In this document: positions 1 through 4,885 of the stretch, piece by piece
Layout: every line of letters begins with the position of its first letter
How positions within the stretch are numbered: the stretch's first letter is position 1
Assembly: GCA_011046405.1 (NCBI GenBank)
Contig: DSAR01000488.1
Location: forward strand, 1 to 6,859
From: Chloroflexota bacterium
Lineage (GTDB): Bacteria > Chloroflexota > Anaerolineae > B4-G1
Length of the DNA: 6,859 bases
Direction of reading: 5' to 3'
Position numbers and translations under genes: made by a program
The notes under the pieces: generated by a model
Seen by the model: only the letters and a program-made list of their open reading frames with translations
Database searches by the model: none
Told to the model about the DNA's origin: nothing

Positions 1-15
1 AATATACACATTTAA

Positions 16-44
16 ATTATAGCATGGGATGGGGAAAAGTTCAA
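16..44 (-). promoter_or_regulatory. Sigma-70-like promoter directed out of the left edge
   Basis: On the minus strand the sequence reads TTGAAC (39-44), a 17-base spacer, then a perfect TATAAT (16-21). The spacer is the ideal length for a housekeeping sigma factor, and the -35 keeps the TTGA core. It lies just after the cdd stop codon in an AT-rich patch, so it would drive a leftward gene beyond the window, with transcription starting roughly at 8-10. I see no terminator hairpin between the cdd stop and this promoter, so the next gene could also receive read-through from cdd. The match is by eye; no start site is proven. Confidence 0.6.
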
Positions 45-57
45 GCGATTGGAGGGA

Positions 58-453
58 TCAGTCCAGGTCGGCAGCGCTGAAGCTGTCAGGAAGCAGGGCC
101 GCCGCCGTCGTCTCTCGGTAGGCCCCGCTGGCGTCGGCGATCAGCACGACGATGTCCTCGCCGAACTCCCGCAGGGTCTGGCGACAGGCGCCGCAGGGTG
201 AGCCGCCATTGTCGGTGGCGACGGCCAGGGCCACGAACGTTCGCTCTCCCTCTGAGACTGCTTTGACCACCGCAGTGCGCTCGGCGCAGATGGTCAGGGG
301 ATAGACGGCGTTCTCGACGTTGCAGCCGGTGTAGGTGCGGCCGGATTTCCCCAGCAGGGCGGCGCCCACCCGGTAGTTGGAGTAGGGGGCGTAGGCGAGC
401 GCCCGGGCCTGGAGGGCCTGGGCGACCAGATCTTCTCGCGACCATTCACTCAT
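58..453 (-). CDS. cdd: Cytidine deaminase (131 aa, tetrameric type)
   Basis: Hydrolytic deamination of cytidine and deoxycytidine to uridine and deoxyuridine in the cytoplasm, part of pyrimidine salvage. The 131-residue length fits the small homotetrameric family. Visible signatures are the nucleoside-binding stretch with N45 and E47 (GCNVENA), the catalytic TICAERTA motif with zinc ligand C56 and proton-shuttle E58, and PCGACRQ with zinc ligands C87 and C90. The family's N-terminal AYAPYSNYRVGAAL block is at 20-33. The frame is open upstream to 573, but the ATG at 453 is chosen because homology begins there, a GAGAGG tract lies three bases upstream, and it overlaps the preceding gene's TGA by eight bases (ATGAGTGA), which suggests translational coupling. 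No active-site residue is missing. Family assignment is very secure. Confidence 0.96.
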   Translation of the reverse strand: MSEWSREDLVAQALQARALAYAPYSNYRVGAALLGKSGRTYTGCNVENAVYPLTICAERTAVVKAVSEGERTFVALAVATDNGGSPCGACRQTLREFGEDIVVLIADASGAYRETTAAALLPDSFSAADLD

Positions 454-1747
454 CGGCCTCTCGTTTCTCTGACGACGGCGACTTGACCCGGGCGGGCACA
501 CCGTAGACCACCGATTCGGCGGGGACGTCGTGGGTGACGACTGAGCCGGCGCCGGTCTTGGCCCGCTTCCCAATACGCAGCGGCGCGACGAGCATCGAGC
601 CGGATCCGATGAAGGCCTCGGCTTCGATCACCGTTGGGTGCTTGCGCACGCCGTCGTAGTTGCAGGTGATGGCGCCGGCGCCGATATTCGCCTCTGCCCC
701 GACCTCGGCGTCGCCCAGGTAGCTGAAGTGGCCCATCTTGGCGCCGGGTCCCAGTGTGGCGTTCTTGACCTCGCCAAAGTTGCCCATGTGAGCGCCCCGG
801 CACAACCGAGCGCCTTTTCGCACATGACCGAAGGGGCCGACGTCGGCCTCGTCCTCCATCACAGCCTGTTCCAGGACCGAGGCCAATACCCGGCAGCGAT
901 TGCCGATCAGGCAATCCTCGACGATGGTGTTGGGTCCGATAGCACAGTGGGCGCCGATGCGCGTTTGGCCGCGCAGGTGTGTGTTGGGGTGGATGATGGT
1001 GTCTGGTCCGATGCGCACATCGGGTTCGATGTAGGTCGTCGCCGGATCGACGATGGTCACATCGACCAACATCCAGCGCTCGTTGATGCGGCGGCGCAGG
1101 GCGGTCTCTGCCCGGGCCAGGTCGACGCGGGTGCGAATCCTCAGGGATTCGGCGGGGTCGTCGATGGTGAGCGTCGTCACCGGCAGGCCCTCGTTGGCGG
1201 CGACGTGTAGCAGTTCGCGCACGCTGTCTTCGTGTAGCGATTGATCGGCGGAAATGTGGGTCTGGAGCCAGCCAGCATCAAAGCAGTAAGCGCAGACCTG
1301 GTGCTGTGAATTGCTCCTGGCCGGGCCAGCGCTCGGGCCAGCAGTTGGGCCGAGCACCGTGATTGGACTGATGCGCTCTCGGTGCCGTTCGAGCAGAAGC
1401 CGCAATGTCTCTGCAGTCATGAGGGGGGCGTTGGCGTAGGTGACGAGTATGGGATCGCTCTGGTCTGGGAGGGCTTTTAGTGCATCGAGCATCGCCTGCA
1501 CCTGGGTCTGGGATGCCATTCTCTTGATCAGGATGACGTGGTTGCCGGCGACGCTTTCTATGGCGGCATCCTTCTCGTCGATCACCAGTGCTGGCGTGGC
1601 GTCGGCGATGGAACGGGCGGTCTCGATCGCGTAGGTGACCAAGGGACGTCCGAGCAGGGGGTACAGGGCCGGCGGGACGTCGGATAGGCCATGGGGTGTC
1701 ATCTCGGACGCTGGGTCTTGGGCTAAAATGATCGTCGCTGCTTTCAT
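446..1747 (-). CDS. glmU: GlmU-like protein: intact acetyltransferase domain, degenerate uridylyltransferase domain
   Basis: 433 residues. Canonical GlmU acetylates glucosamine-1-phosphate with its C-terminal left-handed beta-helix, then transfers UMP with its N-terminal Rossmann-like domain to give UDP-GlcNAc for the cell envelope. Here hexapeptide repeats run from about 235 to 420 and the acetyltransferase residues are present: R310, K328, H340 (catalytic base), Y343, N363 (in CNYDG) and K369, each 23 below the E. coli number from memory. The N-terminal domain (1 to about 215) keeps the fold but not the chemistry: the Gly-rich LAAGxGTRM loop reads LAQDPASEM, the following PK lysine is gone, QLGTGHA reads SQTQVQA, GDVPL reads ANAPL (metal Asp to Asn), and the NN of GVNNRLQL is RT. 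The PTGYGRI block is deleted and replaced by a Gly/Pro/Ala linker near 133-143. The start follows an extended (GGA)7 ribosome-binding tract; the end overlaps cdd. The symbol reflects homology; activity is probably acetyltransferase only. Confidence 0.88.
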   Translation of the reverse strand: MKAATIILAQDPASEMTPHGLSDVPPALYPLLGRPLVTYAIETARSIADATPALVIDEKDAAIESVAGNHVILIKRMASQTQVQAMLDALKALPDQSDPILVTYANAPLMTAETLRLLLERHRERISPITVLGPTAGPSAGPARSNSQHQVCAYCFDAGWLQTHISADQSLHEDSVRELLHVAANEGLPVTTLTIDDPAESLRIRTRVDLARAETALRRRINERWMLVDVTIVDPATTYIEPDVRIGPDTIIHPNTHLRGQTRIGAHCAIGPNTIVEDCLIGNRCRVLASVLEQAVMEDEADVGPFGHVRKGARLCRGAHMGNFGEVKNATLGPGAKMGHFSYLGDAEVGAEANIGAGAITCNYDGVRKHPTVIEAEAFIGSGSMLVAPLRIGKRAKTGAGSVVTHDVPAESVVYGVPARVKSPSSEKREADE

Positions 1748-1754
1748 CGTCTTT

Positions 1755-1778
1755 CTCCTCCTCCTCCTCCTCCTCCTA
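1755..1778 (-). promoter_or_regulatory. Ribosome-binding tract made of a (GGA)7 microsatellite
   Basis: On the minus strand, seven uninterrupted GGA triplets (1756-1776) plus flanking purines form several overlapping AGGAGG cores. The closest GGAG ends seven bases before the ATG at 1747, a good spacing, which fixes the start of the GlmU-like gene. The repeat means the ribosome has several registers of near-perfect anti-Shine-Dalgarno complementarity. Trinucleotide tracts can also change copy number by slippage, which would alter the amount of pairing without touching the reading frame. The tract is plain in the sequence; the regulatory consequence is inferred. Confidence 0.8.
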
Positions 1779-1808
1779 TTTGGGGCAGTCCCTGACCATC
1801 GCCTGCTC

Positions 1809-1830
1809 CAGCCGGACCACAGTCCGGCTG
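1809..1830 (-). other. Intergenic GC-rich hairpin between psuG and the GlmU-like gene
   Basis: CAGCCGGAC (1809-1817) and its exact reverse complement GTCCGGCTG (1822-1830) form a 9-bp perfect stem around a four-base loop. It lies 16 bases beyond the psuG stop codon. A second weaker pairing, 6 of 7 positions, joins 1834-1841 with 1847-1853 across the psuG stop. There is no T run on the minus strand after the stem, so it is not a convincing intrinsic terminator. It may instead stabilise the 3' end of upstream mRNA or act as a partial attenuator in an otherwise continuous transcript. Confidence 0.6.
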
Positions 1831-1846
1831 CCGGGCTAAGCTTGTT

Positions 1847-2755
1847 CTAAGCCTGCGCGATTTGGGCGGCCACGCGGGCATTGTTGAGCAGAAGCGCTTC
1901 GTTGGCCCGGCGTGCGCGCCCACCGCTCAGCTCGTCCAAGCGCGCCAGCAGGAACGGTGTCAGCGCTTTACCAGTCACGCCCTGCTGTTCCGCCTCATCC
2001 ACCGCCCGGGCAATGACGCGCTCCGCCTCTTCGGCGGGGAGTTCGTCGGCCGTAGGCACCGGCACGCAGACCAGAAGCGCCGCCGGAAGGCTCAGCGCCG
2101 AGCGCGCTCGCGCGATGTGGGCGACCTCCTCCGCGCTTTCCACCCGCGCGTCCACCGGCAGCCCCGAGCGCCGGCTGTAAAAAGCGGGGAATTCGTCCGT
2201 CCGCCAGCCGAGCACCGGCACGCCGTGCGTCTCTAGGTATTCCAACGTCCGCGACAGGTCGAGGATCGCCTTGGCCCCGGCGCACACGACGACGATGGGG
2301 GTCTCAGCCAGGGTGGGTAGATCGGCCGAGACGTCCTCTGGGTGGCCCCGATGCACGCCGCCGATCCCGCCGGTGGCGAAGACCCGGATTCCGGCCCGGT
2401 GGGCCAGGCGCGCGGTCGCCGCGACCGTCGTACCGCCATTTGCCCCTTGGGCTGACACGATGGGCAGATCGCGCAGGCTGACCTTGCGAGCCGTCTCGTC
2501 CCCGGCCAGGCGCACCAATTCCGCTTCGTCGAGGCCGATCCGGGGCGCGCCATCCAGCACGGCGATGGTCGCCGGCACGCCGCCAGCCTCCCGGACTGCC
2601 GCCTGCATTCGTTGGGCGATCTCCAGGTTCGTCGGGCGGGGGAAACCGTGGGTGATCAGCGCCGATTCCAGCGCGACGCCGGGCGCACCGCGCCCGGCGG
2701 ATGCGCCCGTTGAAAGCTGTTCGATCTTGGGATCTACGTGAATCCCGTCCCTCAC
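1847..2755 (-). CDS. psuG: Pseudouridine-5'-phosphate glycosidase (302 aa, IndA family)
   Basis: Cleaves the C-C glycosidic bond of pseudouridine 5'-phosphate reversibly into uracil and ribose 5-phosphate, the second step of pseudouridine breakdown, in the cytoplasm. Family blocks are all visible: VALESALITHGFPRPTN (27-43) with catalytic E30, ARKVSLRDLP (89-98) with K91 expected to hold the ribose, GGTTVAAT (107-114), GIRVFATGGIGGVHRG (122-137), DVSADL (141-146) in the metal and phosphate region, VVCAGAKAILDLSRTLEYLETHGVPVLG, and the C-terminal GVTGKALTPFLL and NNARVAAQIA. The frame stays open to 3151, but that extension is only the antisense-free shadow of the DUF4870 gene. The GTG at 2755 gives the normal family length and overlaps the preceding TGA as GTGA, with AAAGAGG ten bases upstream. 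The usual partner, pseudouridine kinase (psuK), is not in the window. Confidence 0.95.
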   Translation of the reverse strand: MRDGIHVDPKIEQLSTGASAGRGAPGVALESALITHGFPRPTNLEIAQRMQAAVREAGGVPATIAVLDGAPRIGLDEAELVRLAGDETARKVSLRDLPIVSAQGANGGTTVAATARLAHRAGIRVFATGGIGGVHRGHPEDVSADLPTLAETPIVVVCAGAKAILDLSRTLEYLETHGVPVLGWRTDEFPAFYSRRSGLPVDARVESAEEVAHIARARSALSLPAALLVCVPVPTADELPAEEAERVIARAVDEAEQQGVTGKALTPFLLARLDELSGGRARRANEALLLNNARVAAQIAQA

Positions 2756-3237
2756 GTGCCTGTATCCTCTTTGTTCAGGTAGGCCTCCAGCCGGGAGCCG
2801 ACTATAGCGTAGCGGAAATCCTCGCCCTGCAGCACGCGCGCGGCGCCGTAAAACCCGTAGATCACGAAGGCGAATCCGAGCAGCATCACCAGCCCCATGA
2901 TGCAAAACGGAATCGTGGAGATCAGGAGGGAGAGGATCCCCCCGCCCATCCCCCTGGGGCCCTGCATTGACGCGAACCCCGGTATCGAAAGCATCATCAC
3001 CGGGAACGAGCACATATAGCAGGCAAATCCAAACGCTCCAAGCAAGATCAGCGAGAGTTGATAGACCAGCGCTTGCAGGGCCTGGAATCCTACGAAACGG
3101 GATTTTTCCCGCTGTGTCGCCCAGATGACGACGGCGCCGATCATGCCCCAAAATGGGATGATCACGCTGGCGTGGGCCAGCGCCGCCATAATACGGTCAT
3201 CCTGCGTGCTTCCAATCGACGTTTTTTCAGCAGCCAT
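2752..3237 (-). CDS. DUF4870 (Tic20-like) small membrane protein, 161 aa
   Basis: An integral membrane protein of unknown function. The N-terminal TQDDRIMAALAHASVIIPF segment (11-29) and SRFVGFQALQAL (46-57) are the typical signature of the DUF4870 family, in which a soluble start is followed by a hydrophobic hairpin and a conserved His/Gln-Ala-Leu turn. Hydrophobic segments are at about 22-40, 57-83 and 101-131, and a cytoplasmic-looking charged tail with FRYAIVGSRLEAYL follows at 141-154. A Gly/Met-rich loop (88-100) separates the second and third segments. The ATG at 3237 has a textbook AAGGAG seven bases upstream. Its stop overlaps the psuG GTG start, so the two are probably co-translated, though no functional link to pseudouridine is known to me. 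Confidence 0.85.
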   Translation of the reverse strand: MAAEKTSIGSTQDDRIMAALAHASVIIPFWGMIGAVVIWATQREKSRFVGFQALQALVYQLSLILLGAFGFACYMCSFPVMMLSIPGFASMQGPRGMGGGILSLLISTIPFCIMGLVMLLGFAFVIYGFYGAARVLQGEDFRYAIVGSRLEAYLNKEDTGT

Positions 3238-3251
3238 TTCCCCTCTCCTTT

Positions 3252-3322
3252 ACTTGACTGTATCTTCTCAATAAACCGGGGGCGCATCTTCCCCTACTTA
3301 TTGAGAAGACATACTTAACTGT
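3252..3322. repeat. 12-bp perfect inverted repeat flanked by near-identical 10-mers
   Basis: TCTTCTCAATAA (3263-3274) is matched exactly by its reverse complement TTATTGAGAAGA (3298-3309). Inside, GGGG (3279-3282) can pair with CCCC (3291-3294), giving a long two-part stem-loop. Outside, ACTTGACTGT (3252-3261) and ACTTAACTGT (3313-3322) are direct repeats matching at 9 of 10 positions; the right copy overlaps the stop codon of the M20 gene. No T run follows on the minus strand. The arrangement could be an mRNA hairpin between the M20 and DUF4870 genes or a tiny inserted element with a target duplication. Confidence 0.65.
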
Positions 3323-4508
3323 CGCCCAATAATTTGATCGCCAATCTGGCGTACACCTCGGCCGCCCGGTAGACGTCCTCCAGGCACACGTGTTCGTCGG
3401 CCGTGTGGGCCCGGCATGCGTCTCCCGGCCCAAAGCCAATGCTCGGGATACCGGCCTCGCCGGCCGTATATGCTCCCTCGGTCGAGAACTCCCAGTGGAT
3501 GATCTGGGGGCGGCGGCGCAACTGCTCCCGAACGGCCTGGACCGCGTTCACGACGAGGGGGTGATCCTCCGCCAGCACCCAGGCCGGGTAGAACTCGCGC
3601 GTGCGGTGCCGGTAACCGGTGTAACTCTCCGTCTCATATTCGGTGACTTGCACGTCCGCCCGCACCCCCTCCCGCGCGATGACCCGCTGCACCTCGGCCA
3701 GGGCTTTCGTCTCGTTCTCTCCCAGCGTCAATCGCCGATCGATCACGATCTCGCAGCGATAGGGGATCGCGTTGCGGCTGCTGGCATAGGATTTGATGTC
3801 GGTGACGGCCAGCGCACCCGGCCCCAGGAAGTCGTCCTCGGTCAATTGTCCGGCCAACAATTCCAATCCAAAGACCAGGCGGGCGGTCGAATAGATGGCA
3901 TTATCGCCCAGGTGGGGGCTGGCCGCGTGGGCCGAACGGCCGTGGGTCACCAATCGCATCTCCAGGCGCCCACGCTGCCCCCGGCTGACGTTCAAATTCG
4001 TCGGCTCGCCCAGCACGACCCAATCCGGCCGGATGCCCTCCTCCTCGATTAGCACCCGCGAGCCCAACCCCTCAGAGGGCTCCTCCTGGACCACACAGGC
4101 CACGACGACGTCGCCGTTTAGCGTGAGGCCGGAATCGCGCAGGAGTTTCGCCCCGTAGATCATAGCCGCCATACCGCCCTTCATGTCGCAAGAGCCCAGG
4201 CCGTAGAGCATGCCATCGACGACCTCGGCGCCAAAGGGATCGCGCGTCCATGCCGCGGGATCGCTCACCTGTACCGTGTCCATGTGCCCGTTCAACATCA
4301 ACAACCGTCCCGATCCCGGTCCGACCCGAGCGATGACGTTGCCGATCCGGTCGACCCGCACGTCTCGCAGGCCGATGCGTTTCATCTCCTCCATCACTCG
4401 CTCGGCCACCGCGCCTTCCTCTGTCGATGGGCTGGGTAAACGCACCAGATCACATAAAAACGTTTTCAAATTTTTTCGATCTTGTCGACTTAGTTTTAAT
4501 CTGCTCAT
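3315..4508 (-). CDS. M20-family metallohydrolase, YgeY-like (397 aa)
   Basis: A cytoplasmic di-zinc amidohydrolase/peptidase of the ArgE/DapE/ACY1 superfamily, expected to cleave an amide or carbamoyl bond in a small amino-acid derivative; the real substrate is unknown. The metal and catalytic residues are all present: H75 and D77 in GHMDTV, bridging D108 in GSCDMKGG, catalytic E142 and ligand E143 in VVQEEPSEG, E168 in VLGEPTN, and H368 in the C-terminal FGPGDACRAHTADE. RGQRGRLEMRL after E168, SAHAASPHLGDNAIY and IDRRLTLGE resemble E. coli YgeY (about 403 aa), the selenium-metabolism-linked branch. The frame is open to 4604, but the ATG at 4508 gives family length and lies 38 bases or so below a good promoter, while the longest start lies upstream of it. 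The ribosome site is weak (GAAGTG, six bases away). ATG 4541 is a less likely alternative. No selenium genes are seen nearby. Confidence 0.92.
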   Translation of the reverse strand: MSRLKLSRQDRKNLKTFLCDLVRLPSPSTEEGAVAERVMEEMKRIGLRDVRVDRIGNVIARVGPGSGRLLMLNGHMDTVQVSDPAAWTRDPFGAEVVDGMLYGLGSCDMKGGMAAMIYGAKLLRDSGLTLNGDVVVACVVQEEPSEGLGSRVLIEEEGIRPDWVVLGEPTNLNVSRGQRGRLEMRLVTHGRSAHAASPHLGDNAIYSTARLVFGLELLAGQLTEDDFLGPGALAVTDIKSYASSRNAIPYRCEIVIDRRLTLGENETKALAEVQRVIAREGVRADVQVTEYETESYTGYRHRTREFYPAWVLAEDHPLVVNAVQAVREQLRRRPQIIHWEFSTEGAYTAGEAGIPSIGFGPGDACRAHTADEHVCLEDVYRAAEVYARLAIKLLGDS

Positions 4509-4553
4509 TGTAATCACTTCGCTATTTCGCTTGCTAGACATCTTCAACAACAA

Positions 4554-4582
4554 ATTGTAGGCCGAAATCCCGCATTCGTCAA
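4554..4582 (-). promoter_or_regulatory. Sigma-70-like promoter for the M20 gene and downstream genes
   Basis: On the minus strand TTGACG (4577-4582), a 17-base spacer and TACAAT (4554-4559) give a five-of-six match in each box at ideal spacing. Transcription would begin at about 4546-4548 and leave a leader of roughly 38-40 bases before the ATG at 4508. It argues against the longest in-frame start at 4604, which would lie upstream of the transcript. Because no comparable promoter is visible in the later gaps, it may drive the whole M20-DUF4870-psuG-glmU-cdd series. Confidence 0.6.
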
Positions 4583-4609
4583 GGTGGGGTTCATTACCCG
4601 ACATCTCTG

Positions 4610-4782
4610 GATCACGAATGTCACGAATGGTCGAATTTCAAAAAACAGCCTCTCTGCTAGTTTGTACGCTCGGCTTAGAAGGCGGTCAATTTTTTGCCAC
4701 GAATCCCTCGCTGCGGCCATGCGAAATCCCAAAGAACTGAAAAAATATTCGTGAAATTCGACCATTCGTGTGATTCGTGATC
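4610..4782. repeat. 173-bp inverted-repeat element with 31-bp arms and CACGAAT words
   Basis: The left arm (4610-4640) and right arm (4752-4782) are reverse complements at 29 of 31 positions; the two mismatches are in the three-base step between two ATTCGTG words. The 111-bp interior holds no gene I can support. The heptamer CACGAAT or its complement ATTCGTG occurs seven times between 4613 and 4807 (4613, 4622, 4698, 4747, 4764, 4773, 4801), so the word is repeated inside and just outside the arms. There is no clear target duplication at the ends and no transposase. It could be a miniature inverted-repeat element, or a family of dispersed intergenic repeats, or a large transcript hairpin. Confidence 0.75.
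4661..4689 (-). promoter_or_regulatory. Weak candidate promoter inside the inverted-repeat element
   Basis: TTGACC (4684-4689), a 17-base spacer and TACAAA (4661-4666) on the minus strand. The -35 is a five-of-six match but the -10 only four of six. It points toward the M20 gene, about 80 bases above the better promoter at 4554-4582. It may be chance in an AT-rich region, or a second start site carried by the repeat element. Confidence 0.25.
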
Positions 4783-4825
4783 GAAAATCAGGCGCTTGGT
4801 CACGAATACCGGGTAGTGAATAGGG

Positions 4826-4885
4826 CGCATCAAGATGCGGCGCATCAAGATGCGGCGCATCAAGATGCGGCGCATCAAGATGCGG
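4826..4885. repeat. Four perfect tandem copies of a 15-bp palindromic unit
   Basis: CGCATCAAGATGCGG is repeated exactly at 4826, 4841, 4856 and 4871. Each unit is itself a palindrome (CGCATC and GATGCG around AA), so a transcript from either strand would form a string of small hairpins or one longer slipped stem. The last copy overlaps the 3' end of the BatA/VWA gene and supplies its final two codons and TGA stop (4875-4877). The unit is a multiple of three, so copy number does not shift a reading frame, and the array creates open frames on both strands (MRRIK and RRILM repeats) that I regard as non-genic. There are no spacers, so it is not a CRISPR. Confidence 0.95.

Larger units (their letters stand above)
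4509..4874. other. 366-bp intergenic region between BatA/VWA and M20 genes
   Basis: No gene is supported here. From right to left it contains most of the 15-bp palindromic array, an extra CACGAAT word at 4801, the 31-bp-armed inverted repeat, a promoter and the leader of the M20 gene. It is visibly more AT-rich than the coding DNA on either side, and the AT bias continues into the first 20-25 codons of the M20 gene. Short open frames across it on the minus strand (for example 4544-4765) lack ribosome sites and recognisable protein sequence. Confidence 0.8.

Noticed and set aside
454..573. N-terminal extension of cytidine deaminase by 40 residues
   Set aside because: The extension is an out-of-frame reading of the GlmU-like C-terminus, is rich in Pro/Ser/Arg, and homology and the ribosome site both support the ATG at 453.
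638..1210. 190-residue plus-strand open frame
   Set aside because: It is antisense to the hexapeptide-repeat domain, whose periodic codons keep the opposite strand open; no recognisable protein.
446..1747. Frameshift or sequencing error explaining the degenerate GlmU N-terminus
   Set aside because: The altered motifs are spread over the whole domain while surrounding secondary-structure blocks remain alignable in one continuous frame, which is not what a frameshift would produce.
1809..1830. Intrinsic terminator
   Set aside because: The stem is strong but neither strand has a following T run, so I list it only as a hairpin.
2756..3151. Long start for psuG adding about 130 residues
   Set aside because: The added part overlaps the DUF4870 gene in another frame and has no family similarity; the GTG at 2755 gives the normal length.
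4509..4604. Longer M20 protein starting at 4604
   Set aside because: That start lies upstream of the best promoter, has no ribosome site, and the added residues are not part of the family; 4508 is better.
4826..4885. CRISPR array
   Set aside because: The units are contiguous with no unique spacers, and no cas genes are present.
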